NCBI GenBank assembly: GCA_947095535.1
Contig: OX352773.1
Coordinates: forward strand, 170,326,438 to 170,390,437
Length of the DNA stretch: 64,000 nucleotides
Direction: 5' to 3'
DNA from: Poecilobothrus nobilitatus
Taxonomy: Eukaryota > Arthropoda > Insecta > Diptera > Dolichopodidae
Shown: positions 34,335-47,400 of the stretch, piece by piece
Layout of the letters: each line of letters opens with the position of its first letter
Position numbering within the stretch: the stretch's first letter is position 1
Translations under genes and position numbers: made by a program
The notes under the pieces: model-generated
Database searches by the model: none
Told to the model about the DNA's origin: nothing
Seen by the model: only the letters and a program-made list of their open reading frames with translations

Positions 34335-34985
34335 AGAAGTAGTTTAACTTACCATGTGACCAAAAAAATTTCTTACTATTCCACAGATAATATATGAAAA
34401 AATTTATTGATATTGTAAAAAGTGAATAGTAGGTAATAAGAATTTTTCATACAAGTAAAAAAAAAAACACAAAAACTAAAAAGAAAAAATTATTTGAAAT
34501 TGAAACATACTAAAATTCAAGTAAATTGAATATTAATTTGGGTGGCCACATTTCAATTTCAGTTATCCCTATTATACCTAATACATTAGATATACTCTAT
34601 CGTAAACAAATTCAGTTGGGTGTCATTTAAAATTACATTATAAAAATATAATAGTGTTGCTTTTTTTTTTTTATATAACTTTGCCGTAAACACAGTGGAT
34701 GTGAAACAAAAAAAATGTTTGTTAAAAAAAAAATGCGTTAGGATTAGTAAAAAAGAATAAAACTATACTTCCCAGTAGAAAATCGGAGAATTGGTACTCT
34801 AAATAAATAGTTCTATAACAACTCTTTGATAACCAGTTTTAGAACTGATATAATTTTTGAAAAAGTAAAGCAGAAGATAATATTAGGTAATTTTCATTGT
34901 TTTTTTAAAACTCGCGGATACTAAAGTTATCAATAGTTTGTGAAAATACTAAAAAAAAAAATGAATATTATTGTTTAATATATTA
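34335..34985. other. AT-rich spacer
   Basis: No gene or element seen. Confidence 0.5.
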
Positions 34986-34987
34986 TA

Positions 34988-35228
34988 TACAGGGTGTTTC
35001 CAACTCGATGGTTTTCTTTGAAATGAGTGATCGGGCCATATTGAGACGAACAAAAATTGTATTGGAGGGGGTGGTTTATTCTATTCTGGACCCGTTTCGA
35101 GATAGGAGGGGTTAAAGATGTACTAATGATCCCCATATACCCAATAGTTACAAAATTATAAAGGTTCAAAGTGATTTAAAATGAAAAAAATATGTTTCGA
35201 ACTCAATTTTCTTTTGAAACACCCTGTA
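34988..35228. mobile_element. MITE, 241 bp, TACAGGGTGTTTC ends
   Basis: TACAGGGTGTTTC (34988-35000) is inverted perfectly as GAAACACCCTGTA (35216-35228). The interior is less AT-rich than its surroundings (e.g. ATTGGAGGGGGTGGTTTATT). The 64-codon minus-strand frame inside it is incidental. If the first TA belongs to the target, the element is CAGGGTG...CACCCTG with TA flanks, as in many insect Tc1/mariner-type MITEs; the class is inference. Confidence 0.88.
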
Positions 35229-35304
35229 TTTGAGTTACTGTATTTGGGATATTTCGAATCAGGTTTTTAAGCCCTATAATTAATACCTAATAACATTTTC
35301 TCTA

Positions 35305-35447
35305 TCTCTAACCGTTTTTGAGATATAAAGAATATAAAAGTGTGTTATAACACTGAAAATAACACACTTTTCTATTGTGATTGAAAATAATACAGCGATG
35401 GAAAACAGCATTCCTTTCTATTCTTTATATCACAAAATCGGTTAGAC
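35305..35447. repeat. Nested palindrome (snap-back repeat)
   Basis: The outer arms (TCTAACCGTTTTTGAGATAT at about 35305-35327, and its inverse GATATAAAGAAT/ATTCTTTATATC with CGGTTAGA to 35447) enclose an inner hairpin AAAAGTGTGTTA/TAACACACTTTT. The structure could fold along most of its length. It may be a small MITE. Confidence 0.7.
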
Positions 35448-35531
35448 AAGAATATGTCAAACAGGAATAGTGATTAATCAGAATATAAAATATAAAAAAT
35501 ATTTGTATTTGGTTCACTTTTAAAAATAATA

Positions 35532-36138
35532 GGGGTCTTCACGTAAAAGTGCATCAAAGGAAAAATTTTCTACTTTACGTGAACGACCCGAAGCAAAATT
35601 TAAATTGCAAAACAAAAAATTTGCAGATGACAGATATGTTGATTGATTTAGAGAAACGTTTATTGGTATCTTTACAGAAATGTTGATTGGTATTTTTAAA
35701 AATGTTAGTTATCTGTTAGTCCATCTGTTATATTATTATATTATTATTTGAATAAATTTTTTGAAAAACTAAAATAGTTATAAGTTTTGAGTTTTAACTT
35801 TGTAAAACAAATAATTTTTAAAGCATTTTTATAGATTATTTAGTCGGACGAGCTATTTTTATTTTATGCACTAATAAACTCCAAAACCGAAACCAAATAA
35901 ATTCTAAAAACAAAATGTCAAAATAACTTTAAAAAAATATTCTCGACTTAATTTCCTCGAGCAAATAAGAATATGCAATAGGATTAAGGTAGAGGATATT
36001 TTAATCTAGGAAAAATATGTAAAGGTGCACCAATCTTTTAGAGTAGTGCACATTTTTTAGATCCTCATTGTATAAATGAAACAACAACAATTTCTGTCAA
36101 AAATTCCCTCTAGTTTGCGCTTTTATGTGAAAGACCCC
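35532..36138. mobile_element. TIR element, ~607 bp, GGGGTCTTYCACGTAAAAG ends
   Basis: The left end GGGGTCTTCACGTAAAAGTG (35532-) is inverted at the right as CGCTTTTATGTGAAAGACCCC (ends 36138), with one indel. The left end is also a hairpin by itself: CTTTACGTGAACGACCC at about 35573-35589 is an inverted copy of the terminus. The interior is AT-rich with no transposase frame. No convincing target duplication. Confidence 0.7.
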
Positions 36139-36139
36139 G

Positions 36140-37860
36140 AATATTATTGATTATGTACCTATGTACCAAGTTTATTTTAAAAAAAAATATTGTATCGGAT
36201 CATCTGATTATAGAAATATTAGAAAAAAATTAAATATAATTTAAAGTATAAAATAACAGCAAAAAAAAAACAAAAAACAGTGTAATAAACTTGAAAAAAA
36301 AAAAAGGTTACCCTTGTTCCGTTCAATTCTAAAATTTTTTCAAATCAAAACTGGAAAAAAAAAAGAACAAAACTTACTTTTTCTAGTATGATTTTTTTTA
36401 GTTTTGCCCTTTTTTAGGTTAACATTTTTTTTTTTTTTTTTTTTCATAAAAGAAAACTCTATTAGAATCATATGATTGAAATTTTCAAAATGTTACACTT
36501 TTTTTTCACATTTAAAATATTTGATGGTAAAACATACATTTGAAATTCTTGGATATTTTTATGAAAGATCTTTAAGGTAAAAATATAATTAATGATCTAT
36601 ATAATGATTTTATATTGATATAATTATATTAAATTGTGGTTGGTAAATCTGGCATGTTGAAGTTTATAGATTGGGAAATAACTTAGAATTGCTCTGACAA
36701 GGTTGGAGAAAATGAAAAACGGTGAAATACGTACGTAACACAAACAAAACTGCTTCTATAAAATAAAAATTAAAAAATAAAGAAAATAATAAAAAGCAGA
36801 AAAAAAAAATAGTAAATTTATTAGACTTAAGAATAACAAGAAAATAAATATAAATTAAATTTGGAAAAAACTTGCGAAAAATAATTTTATTTTTGTTATA
36901 ATAAAGTAGGATTAAAAATGTCAAGATTTCGTACCGCTCCTATTTAAATTTCATATAGAAAATCAAATTATTACTATTTAAAATGTGGTAATTTCCAATT
37001 TATTGTCGCAAAGTTATCAAACACTTTTGTCTTTTAGTTGAGTTGAGAATATGCAGTATAAAATTATTTTCTACTTCTAAGAGTTCTGCAAACTTATTCC
37101 AACTTCAATGATGAAAATTTAAAAAGAGCCCGTACTAATTTTAGTAAAATTTTCGTTACCAACTGCATTTTCACTAGATAGAAATTTAGAATTTAACGTA
37201 CGTAAATAAATTTTCATTATATGTATATTTAAATTAATATATCACAAAATTATTTTTAAATTTTGATTTTACCGAACATTAAATTAAATTAACAAAATTT
37301 AATAAATTAATAATAATTTTTCTTTTATTTTAACAAAATAAATTTTTAATAATAATTCAGCAACTGGCATCAGATTGTAAATAATGAATATGATGATACC
37401 TATTATAATCATTTTCAGTATTTTTGAGTAAGAAAACTCTAAGAAGCCACGAGGATCATTCAAAAAGATCAGATTTATATGAATGAACACTCGTGATCTG
37501 TATAATCATTTTTAATTATAAGCTGAATACAATGGTTCTTGTTATGTTTAATAAGTGATAATTTTCTATTATTTTAATTAACTATAACAAATCTGAAATA
37601 TAACTTTTAACTTTAAGAAAATGTTAAGTAAATGTCTGACGCAATAAAATGGAAAATTTTTAGGAAAAAATCTTTTGTAATTGTATAATTTATCATTGCA
37701 GATATAAAACAAGTAATGAAAAAACCAAAGGTTTTCAAAATGAACATTTCCAAAATTAAAAAAATATTCCATAAGTTTTGGGTAAAAATACAAAAAGTAT
37801 GTATGCATGTACATATATTGAAAAATGAATTTATAATATAAAAATTAAAAAAAAATTACT
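36140..37860. other. AT-rich stretch with one solo foldback terminus
   Basis: Mostly simple AT-rich DNA. The only recognisable piece is 36911-36941. Open frames on the minus strand (36664-36924, 37299-37814) are hydrophobic AT-codon read-through. Confidence 0.5.
36911..36941. repeat. Solo copy of a foldback terminus
   Basis: ATTAAAAATGTCAAGATTTC followed by GTACCGCTCCTA matches both arm ends of the 52.1-52.4 kb locus (ATTAAAAATGTCGAGATTTC, ATACCGCTCTCCTA). Confidence 0.75.
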
Positions 37861-37864
37861 TCAA

Positions 37865-38350
37865 AAAACTTTGGACAGATGTTAAAGTCACAGGTGTTTA
37901 AAAATAGGGCTTTTTCAGTTTATAACTCCTTACAGCTCCTAAACGAGGATACCCACAATAATATTTTTTGAAATGACTCATTACTTTCAAAAAACTCTGC
38001 TCAAAATTAACCTAAACCATTCGGAAGATGGAAGTGATAAAAAATTTTAGAAAAATTGGGTTTCACATAACTGTTTTAGGCAAATACCGTACCGCAAAAC
38101 TTTTTATTTATTTTATATATATTTAGAAAGCTTTTATATAAGCTGCTATCGTTTGGCGTTTGCAGATTGAAGATATATTTTACAGAGCTTCTGTTATAAC
38201 AATTTAAGCTCTGAAGCTCCGTAACGGGTGGGGCTATAGAAAAAATTCTTTCGGGTACTTATCCGAAGTTAAAATTTCATTACTTTATTTTAAAGGACAT
38301 AGAAATTTTGTAAACACTCAGATGGACACACAATAAGCACATTTTTCAAA
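37865..38350 (-). mobile_element. X-family element fragment, - orientation
   Basis: Inverted relative to 11107-12578 and 13512. It carries CACAGGTGTTTAAAAATAG (about 37890), TCACATAACTGTTTTAGGCA (about 38070), AGCTCCGTAACGGGTGGGG (about 38217) and, at the end, GTGTCCATCTGAGTG-type and TAAGCACATTTTTCAAA sequence (38336-38350), which is the inverse of the family's left end. The adjacent SINE-B lies exactly against this end. Confidence 0.7.
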
Positions 38351-38585
38351 TTTTTTTTTTATTTATTTATTTATTTTAATATTACAAATTACAGGATATT
38401 GCAATATTATAAAACCATCGGCTACTAAGGCCATAGATCGAATAAATTTATATATTAAAACTATATTTGGTAGCAAGGACGATTTGTTTTCAATTAATAA
38501 AACTTGCTACTTGTGCAAGGATTTGAACCCGCATTCTCTAAGTAAATAAGCTACGAACTTAACCACTAGGCCACCGCACCGTCCC
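38351..38585 (-). mobile_element. SINE-B, a second tRNA-derived SINE
   Basis: Minus-strand head GGGACGGTGCGGTGGCCTAG with A box TGGCCTAGTGGTTAAG and B box GGGTTCAAATCC (+ strand GGATTTGAACCC, 38519-38530). The spacing of the two boxes fits a tRNA-derived pol III promoter. The body (GCAAGTTTTATTAATTG, GGCCTTAGTAGCCGATGG) differs from SINE-A, and the tail is an (AAAT)n/poly-A run (+ strand 38351-38375). About 235 bp. The target duplication is not obvious. It is not a functional tRNA gene because the cloverleaf 3' half is absent. Confidence 0.85.
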
Positions 38586-38589
38586 TAAA

Positions 38590-40935
38590 AACTTTATTTG
38601 AAAATATATTGGAAATAAATTTTTAACAATTTCGTGGAATAAATCAAAAACTCTTAGTTATTTAAGCTAAGGAGAAGCAATTACAAGAAACTGGGATAAG
38701 AGGTCAAGAAAATTAAAAGCATCATTTTTATGTAATTGTTCAGTAATCGAGTAATAAAAAAATTAATTTGATTAAATTAAATATTGCTTTAAGAATATTC
38801 ATTTTTAAATTATCTTATTTTGGAATTGACATACATACATATGTATGTATTTGCGATCTTAGTTTTTTTTTTATTTTTGTAAAACTCTCGGTAAAAATAA
38901 ATTATTTATTATCCTTAATTAGTTAATTACTGTTTGAATTCCTTTTATACGAAAAGATTAGTTAGGAGTGTTTTGATAAATGAAACACTAATTTAACATA
39001 ACCGTATTTACTCCTGAGTTCTATCTCCTCTTTGGCAAAGGCTAAGTAGTGTAGTTAGGAGTACAAAAGAGTAGTTTATTCTGTAAAAGGAACGAAAACA
39101 CTATTTGATAATTTCATAACTTCAAATAAGAAACAAGAAAAAAAAAAAACATTCTGAATTGGATGCAAAATTTCATATTAAAAGTTAAAAGTAAAGAACT
39201 GTACAAAAAAATTTATTAACATATGTACATATTTTGCAACATTATGTACATACATAAGTATATGTACATATGTAAGTTCAGATTGCTTGTCTTAACATAA
39301 AATTCCAGATTTGTAATTTGATATATTTTTAAATACACAATTAGTTTTTTTTATTATTTTCAGCTATAAACTAAAAATATATATTTATTTATATTTATAT
39401 TTATGAATTAAATTCATATTTTGTAATCTAAATATTAGAAAACCGTTACCTACAATAAAACTTATTAATTATTTATAAATCAATAATAAACAAATCTAGA
39501 CAATTTGCCTTCAAGCGATTTTTTTTTAATTAAAAATTTAAAAAACAATGATTTTTTTAGTATTTTTAACAAAAGAATATATTTTAAAATAATTAAAAAA
39601 AAAAAAAACTTACATTTTATTATTCTCCTTAATCAATAAAATTAAAAATAAAACATTAAAATATAATTTGTTAAATATGTAAATACAATTTTTTATATTT
39701 GTTGTTTGTTTGTTTCTGTTATTTCAATTATTTTTTATAAATATGACGCTTTTAATCTGTCAACAAAGTAATGTCACCAAAAAAGTTTCCAAAATACATA
39801 ATAGATGTCGCAAATAAAATATGAAAAGATGAAATTATTTCCCTTAAAAATAAAACATAGAAATATATGTATTTCTTTTAAAAATAAAACTTATTATATA
39901 AAATTATTAGAAATATGGGATGATTTTGTTCTGTTTTAATTTATTGATATTAATTATAGTTTTATTGTTTTTAATTTTAAATAATTTGATTTAATTTCCT
40001 GATATGAATTTATTTTATTATTTATAACAGATGTCGCGATTATCGAAATTTAAAAAGATTTTATAAAATATATATGTACATAGACCAGATTTTAGAATTA
40101 AAAAAATTAATACATACATATTTATTTATTTTATTTTTTAAATTATAATAATTACAAGTTATTCTTCTCTTTTTTTATTTTCAAAAAAAATTTTAATAGA
40201 AATTCAACTTGCGGCAAATTTTATTATGAAATAATCAGCTTCAGGCAAAATATGCATAATCATGTATGCATCTGAGAAATTCTATAATAAAACCAGATAA
40301 AACATTAGTAAAAACATAAACCAAAACTCTTTGCTTTAAAAAGCGACACCTATAAGGAAATAGAAAGTGTATTATATTCGCAGTATTTAAATAATTTATT
40401 TTCGAAGTTATAGACTATTTCTAAATTGCTTAAATAGAGTTAAATTTAATTATAAAAGTTTTGTTTTTAAAATTTTGACAAAAAAGACCAACAATTCCAC
40501 ACATGACACAATATCTTTAAAATATTTTTACAAAAAAAGAAAAATAATAGGTCTCTCGGTATAGTTTACCATATAGTTCACAGTTTAACATATACAATGT
40601 GATGAGGAAATAAATCGAATAGGGAAGGGATTTGGTTACCGTAATACAGTACAAACACAAAGTCCACGAAATATGTGTATACATAGTTTTATGTTGACGA
40701 AAACGGAGGAGCTCTTGATTTTTACGCTTTTTTAGAAAATTAGATTTTTTGCCAAAAAAAAAGCAATTTAGCTTTTTATCTTTTACATAAATGTTATACA
40801 TAGCTACTTTAATTTATAAAAACAGAAAAAAATACATAATTATAAAGATATTTAACTACATGAAGTCGTTGAAAAAATTGAAACGCAATTAATTACGTTT
40901 ATTACAAAAACAAAAGTACATATTAATATTACCTT
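38590..40935. other. AT-rich stretch with one dispersed repeat
   Basis: Besides the repeat at 38998-39107, only simple AT-rich DNA is seen. The 94-codon minus-strand frame at 40517-40801 shows no domain. Confidence 0.5.
38998..39107. repeat. Dispersed ~110-bp repeat, copy 2
   Basis: Contains CGTATTTACTCCTGAGTT, GTGTAGTTAGGAGTACAAAA and TCTGTAAAAGGAACG, in the same order as 28706-28798 and, for the first part, 28272-28312. Confidence 0.65.
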
Positions 40936-40940
40936 CATAG

Positions 40941-41589
40941 GGCCTTTCCACACGAGTAGTGTCCTCTTTCGTCATTTTTTACTTTTACCTTCGTTTCATA
41001 CCCTCTTGCCTATAAACTAAATTTGTGGTGGGGATTTTTAGGAGTAATTTTTTAAACCAAAATTTTAGAGTTTAAAAATTTAGTCCACTAACACAAACAA
41101 AAACTCAAATAAAAATTTTTATGAGGGTCAAAAAAATTTTATGTGTACATACGTTTCATTCTCGTTTGGAAAATTAAAGAAAAAAGTTTTTGAAACGGTC
41201 GCAGCAAATTTTTAAAAAAGTAAAGTGATTTTTGATCTTTCACTTGATGAAATTATTAAAATATATTCTATTGACAAAAAGAAATTATGTGCACAGTACA
41301 GAGTTTATTCTATTTCTAAATTCTAGGTACATACATATATAATATATATTATTTAAAAATTACAGGCAAAAAAATCTTATGTTACTTAAATACAAAAAAA
41401 AATTTATTTGTTTTATGCGTGCTTTTTTTTTATATTTATTATCTACCTCTCGCAACAAATTTTGTTTTAAAATGAAATATTTACACACACATATAAAAGT
41501 AACGACTATCGAGAGGAACAGTGTGGAAATAAAAAAAAGAGGAAAGTAGTCTACGAAACGAAAGAGGACACTACTCGTGTAGAAAGGCC
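40941..41589. mobile_element. TIR element, ~649 bp, GGCCTTTCCACACGAGTAGTG ends
   Basis: From 40940, GGGCCTTTCCACACGAGTAG continues as TGTCCTCTTTCG and is inverted at 41559-41590 with two mismatches, a TIR of about 32 bp. CATAG flanks both sides (40936-40940, 41590-41594). An alternative reading has ends GGGCC...GGCCC with a 3-bp ATA duplication. The 3-bp reading would fit PIF/Harbinger-type elements; I cannot decide between them. The interior is AT-rich, without a transposase frame. Confidence 0.85.
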
Positions 41590-41599
41590 CATAGATATA

Positions 41600-44095
41600 T
41601 TAGAAGTAGATTCGAAAAATTGTGTAGTTGTCTCTTTTCTTCTTATGTGTTTTCCTAATTCAATCAAAAAATACACTTAAAATACATATATGTGTTCTGG
41701 TATTATGTAGTTATGTACATCATTTGTTCACACAGCTGTTTACCTTTATGAAAATAATGTAAAGCAGTTTCTCATAACCGTTTCCTTTAAGAAATTTTAA
41801 GTTGTTAGTTTACTTAATTGAAATATTTTTGTGTTAATAAACCGTCTTTAAAAAGTTATCAAAAATTTTAAATAGCTGTAAACTAACAAAATAAAAGATA
41901 AAATTCTTAAAAAAAAATTAGAAACCAAACTATTTCAACTTTTAGGAAGCTATTTCTGAAGAAACTAAAGCAATATACAAGCACTGGTGACTCAGCTGTT
42001 TCTCAAAATTGTCTGAAAATATTTTCTATATTGCCGATCTAATCTAACATATTTATGGTTATTATTATAAAGCTAAAAACAGAATTAAAGCGATAAATCG
42101 CGACAACTGTATCTTTAAAATAAAGTTATAAAAATTACAATGCTAAATAACAAAGTGAACAAACTTTGTAACAAATTACATACAAGGTATTTTCATTGTC
42201 TTTTTTTATTTTAAAAAATAAAATATTGTTAAAATAATTAATTTCGATACAAGAATTTTTTTGTATGCATCAACATTTTTGCAGAAAAATTTCATAAATA
42301 AGAAATCTTAATTTACCATTTAAAAATTGCCATATCGTTTGTCTTAAGAAATAGTTTACGTATTAAATGTAAAATGCAAATATATGTATACCTATAAAAA
42401 AAATATGCATATATGTAAATTATAAACAAATATATGTAATTTTCTCTTTTTAACTGTCAAAAAGTAAAAAGTTTTTAAAAATTTCAACAGGAAACTTGAA
42501 AGACTTTTTAAATTTAAAGTTTTAAAAATTTTTCGCATACCAAACAGACTTGTAGCAAAGTGCATTTGCAAAGTTATAAGATATGGTCAAACTGACAACC
42601 ATTTTTTTGTATTCTTATCAAACTGTAATAAAATTGAATTAAAAAAAAAAAGGCGTTCTATATTGAAGAAAGAAATTGGCGAGATACAATTTTTTTTATC
42701 CCCAGATATCTCCGAAATTTGGAACTCTCCACAAATTATTTCTGCAAAAGTTGAAAAGAATAAAGATGATCAAGAATTAATTATTTTTTTTTTTTTTGTA
42801 AATGTTCGAACTTTACAAAGTTAAAAGAAAAAAGTTCCCACATATTTCCTTTTGAAAAATATTCTTCGTTTTTCTAATTAGTATACATACATCATTAAAA
42901 TATAGTACTTTGTCCAAAGCTCCCAATGATTTAATTAGAAGAACACAGTTGTGGTGGGAATAACAGTCTTTTTATACCATGTATGCATATACTACCCATC
43001 TGCCGACATTTGTACACCTACTATTACCTACCCATCTGCCTAAATTATGAAAAAATCATACATTACCTTTGCTACTTGCTAGCTACAATTAAAATGGGTA
43101 GGTATACTCATGTTTGTACATACATACATATGTATTGAAGTAAGTACTGTATGGACTAATAATTATTGCTACTTAATTTAAACAATAAAATACTTTAACT
43201 TATTTATTACATCAATATTCTGAATTACCTATACATAATATGGTATATATACATATCCATGCATGCATAAATACATAGGTACAATATAAATATTCGATTT
43301 TTCTTTTAAAAATTTTCATAAATTTTTTCTTCTCTTTTAAAACATATTTGCGTTTAAAAACAAATACATAAAAAAGTTAAAAAATATCGTCAATGAAAAA
43401 TGTACTTAAAAAAAATTAATTTTTCTCTAATCTTTTTCTTTTTATTAAAAAAAAAAAAAATTTTCATTTAAATTTTTTTTTATTTCCCCTTCAAATATTT
43501 TTTTTTTCATTAATTTCATTCTTCTCAATTTTCTTTTTTACTCTTTTATTTTTTTTTTTTGTTTGAAAATATTTTTTCCTTTTTTGTACCTCTTTTTATT
43601 TTTACATTTTCTATACAACTTTTTTTTTTTTGTTGTTTTACATTTTTGCTGCTTTGTAAAAATTTCTTACCTATTATTCTTTCATACGAATCATGTGTGC
43701 ACAGCAACAGCAAAATCAACTGGAATAACATTTCACAAACATAATTTTTTTTGATTGTTGTTTTTTTTTTATCTAAAATATAAATTTTTTTTTTTTACCT
43801 CTCAATTCAGTCAAATCTATATCTACAAACCCACATACATATGTACATATATAGTTTAACATTTATTTTATTCTGTTATCTGTACTTTATACATGCATAC
43901 AAAATAAAAAATATATTTTTTTTTTTTCTTTCATTTTCTCTTTCTCATATTTTTTTTTTTAAATTTAAAATAAAACACAAGTGTGTTTGTGAATGAATGT
44001 ATAAAATAATAAAATACAAAATTTACTTTGCTTTTTTTTTGTTTAAAAAATAATTTTTTTTTTTTTTAATAAAAGGAAACCAAAAAAAGAAAACA
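41600..44095. other. AT-rich stretch
   Basis: Simple sequence. A CTACCCATCTGCC word is repeated near 42991 and 43027. The two overlapping frames at 43546-43754 read through poly-T. No gene seen. Confidence 0.5.
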
Positions 44096-44370
44096 AAAGC
44101 AACAAAAAAATTCAGACAGTGAACTACACGTACACCATTACCAACCAAACCAACTGAAATAGACGACAAAAACGTTGAAAAAAAAGTAAAAGATAAAAAA
44201 AAAAAAAAAAAAAACAGAAACTGAGTGAATAGAATAGCGAAATATCGAATGTACTGCTCTGCTTGTGTCTACTGCTGAAATTTATTAGTAAAAGAGAATT
44301 TAATAAAAATTGATGTGCAAAGAAATTGAGACGTCGTCTTCGTCGTTATCGTCTGTTTTTTGTGAGTTTA
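44096..44370 (+). other. Complex island in AT-rich DNA, possible untranslated exon
   Basis: Between poly-A tracts lie patches of ordinary composition: AGACAGTGAACTACACGTAC (44113-), CTGCTCTGCTTGTGTCTACT (44251-) and GAGACGTCGTCTTCGTCGTT (44327-), followed by GTGAGT at 44362-44367, which would fit a 5' splice site. There is no long coding frame; a 98-codon frame starting at 44310 degenerates into Lys/Asn runs. A 5' untranslated exon is one possibility, with weak support. Confidence 0.2.
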
Positions 44371-44426
44371 CTTGCTTTTTTTTTTTATTTCCCTCAAAAA
44401 AAAAAAATAATAATAATAAAATAATC

Positions 44427-44457
<31 letters not shown>

Positions 44458-47400
44458 ATAAAAAATTAAACAAAACAAATAATAATAATAAAATATCTCA
44501 AGTACGAAAATACGAATTATACAAAAAAAAAAAAAATAAAATAAAACTTAAAATTGTTTTGAAAATACAAAACTGTAAATTTTTGTTTTTTTTTTTTTTA
44601 ATTTAATTAATTCCAAAAATTTAAAATAATTAGTAGGTAAATATAATTAATTAATGATTACCTACTGTAATTACAAAGTGATTTCAAAAACATTTTTAAT
44701 AAATGAAATATGTATGTAATATCAAAAAAAAAAAAAAAAAAAGAAAATAGTTAATTAACGGAAAATTTTCCATGTAAAAAAGTTTTTTAAAAAGAAAAGA
44801 AAAAAAATGTGAAAAATTATTATTTTTCTATTTTTATTTAATAAAATTTTTTTTTTTTTTTTAGTGCGACAACCTTTGAAATTCTTTCTTTCTCGCTCTT
44901 ACATACATGTACATATGTATGTATATCTCTCTTTTCATTCCATTCCATTATTCTCAAATTCAATGTTTAAAAAAAAAGAAAAAAAAAAAAGTTTTTTTTT
45001 AATATTGTAGAATTTAGAAAATATAAAAATTCAAAAATTTGTTTTTAAAAACAAAACTAAAAAAAAAAGTGCATAATAAAAATTGTTGCAAAATTAGAAA
45101 AAAAATAACAAAAGAAAAAAAAAAATAGAAAAAAGTGTCCTAGAATTAAAGTGTTGTGTATTTATTATTATTTGTAATGTTATATTTTATAAATAATTGT
45201 TTCTAATTAATTATTGCAAAATTAAATTACAATACATTGAATATAATAAGAATAAAAAGAAAAAAAACAAAAACAAACAAAACAAGAAAAATCCGTTCTA
45301 ATTTGCGCGATTTTTTTTTTTTTTTTGTTTTTCAATTGTTTAAATTAGCGGCCAAATATAAAAGAGTAATTCAATTACTCAAAATGTTTTTTTTTTTTTT
45401 TTTTGTTTTTTTCAATTACTTGCAAAATATAAAAATATCCAACATTGATATTTTATCTATACAATACATATATACAAATACAAAACAAACACATTCCATT
45501 CAGTTTCACATATTTATTCGTATGCATAGCCAAAATATCCGAATCCGATAATAAAATTTGTTTTGTTCTATACGTTTTTACTATATTTATAAAAAAACAT
45601 ACACATGAATGTATGTAAAAAATGAAATGGATTGAGAATTGGAATGGGTGTACAATGTACAAATTATTATACTATTTAAAAATTAAATGTACGTGTGCAT
45701 ATGCATTTGAATAAATGTATAATACATCCATGGATATCTATATCTATCTATTCATAAATATTTCCCCAAACAAAATATAAAAATGTATGTATGTGTGCAT
45801 TGCATACGTATATAATTTTACTTCAAAAATAAACTTTTCATTTTTTTTTTTGTTTTTGTAAATCTATAATATTGAAAATAATAAAGTGTGCTATTTTATA
45901 TAATATATATAGACATTATATGTATGGATGCATATATGTATTAGTTTAAAATTAAACCATGGTGTTTGTGTATGGCATGTATGGCAATTCCGTATTGAAA
46001 TTTGAAATTCTATAGAGAAGAGAAAAATAAAAAATAAAAAATAAACAACACAACACAACACAGTACAATCCATAAAAGAAAAACAAAACTACTTTATTTA
46101 CATACATATGTACATATATCATTCAAAACCTATCACTATTTGCTACATACATATGTACATATAATCTTTTACTATAGAAATAATAAAACAATGAAAATTT
46201 AAAACTATAAAAACACATAGTTGACAGTTACAGTACACACTACATCTAACTAAATCAAGTATGTGTTTATATGTGTGTAATGCATTGTATTTTTCAGTAA
46301 TAAGAAAATATCATTTTGGTTTTTTTTTTTTTTTTTTTTTGTTTAAATTTAAAAAAAAATAAAATTCACTAAATAATATTACAAATGCAAACAATATAAA
46401 TGTACTTCCATCCATTATACATCCGTACAGTATAGACAGAAATATATGTATGTGTATTGCAACGAAAATGGGAATATGAAATAAAATCAATAATAATAGA
46501 AAGAGATAAATATAGTATTTTTTTGTATTTTTAATAAAAAATCGTATGGCACCATACATCAGTATAATATGTATATATACATTCATACATTCATATGAAA
46601 ATTCATGCGCTATAAAATTAAAAAAATAAATTTTGATAGACAATAATATATGTATGTATGGATTTTTTCTTTTTAAAATGTATAGAGATCCATATATATA
46701 TGTATGTATATGTTACTTATAATTATACTCCCATACAAAATGCATATAAAATTTTGTATAGATATTATATCCATATATAAAGCCATATGTATAGTGTATG
46801 GAATGAATAAAAATTTAGACAAAATATTTTGTTTTTATTTTATAAAAAAAAGAACAGTATAGAAGAAGAAAGAGACAAGAATAATGCAAGTGTTGTATAA
46901 TGTAATATACCCATCTCTATGCATCACATCACAAACATTTTTACAAATAGAATGAGAATTTTTAGATTTTAATAAAAAATGTTTTTATTTTTCTTAACGT
47001 ACAAGTGTATGTGGTTGTATATAGATTTATAGATGTATATGTTTGCATTGGATAAAAGAAAAAAAAACAAATATTATTGTATTGAGTTGAGGAGATTTTG
47101 AAAGAATTAAAAGAAATAAAAATTTAAAAAGTAAAAAATAAATAAAAATTTTATAAAAATTTATTTATTTTTTTTTCTTTATTTTCTTTTAAGAAAAGAG
47201 AACAAAACAAAAAGAAGAGAACAAGATTATTGTTTTTCATAGATCTGTCAAAAATCAAAATAAGTATAAAACAAAAATAAAAAAAAAAAATCTTAAAAGA
47301 ATCCAAAAAACAAAAAAAAAATATGTAAATTAATTTTTTTTTTTTACATTTTCTTTTCCACTAAAATATTTTTTTCGTTATTTATTTTATTTGTGAAAAA

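Noticed and set aside
44310..44606. 98-codon frame starting MMCKEIETSSSSLSS
   Set aside because: After the first ~30 codons it is only Phe, Lys and Asn/Ile from poly-T, poly-A and (AAT)n.
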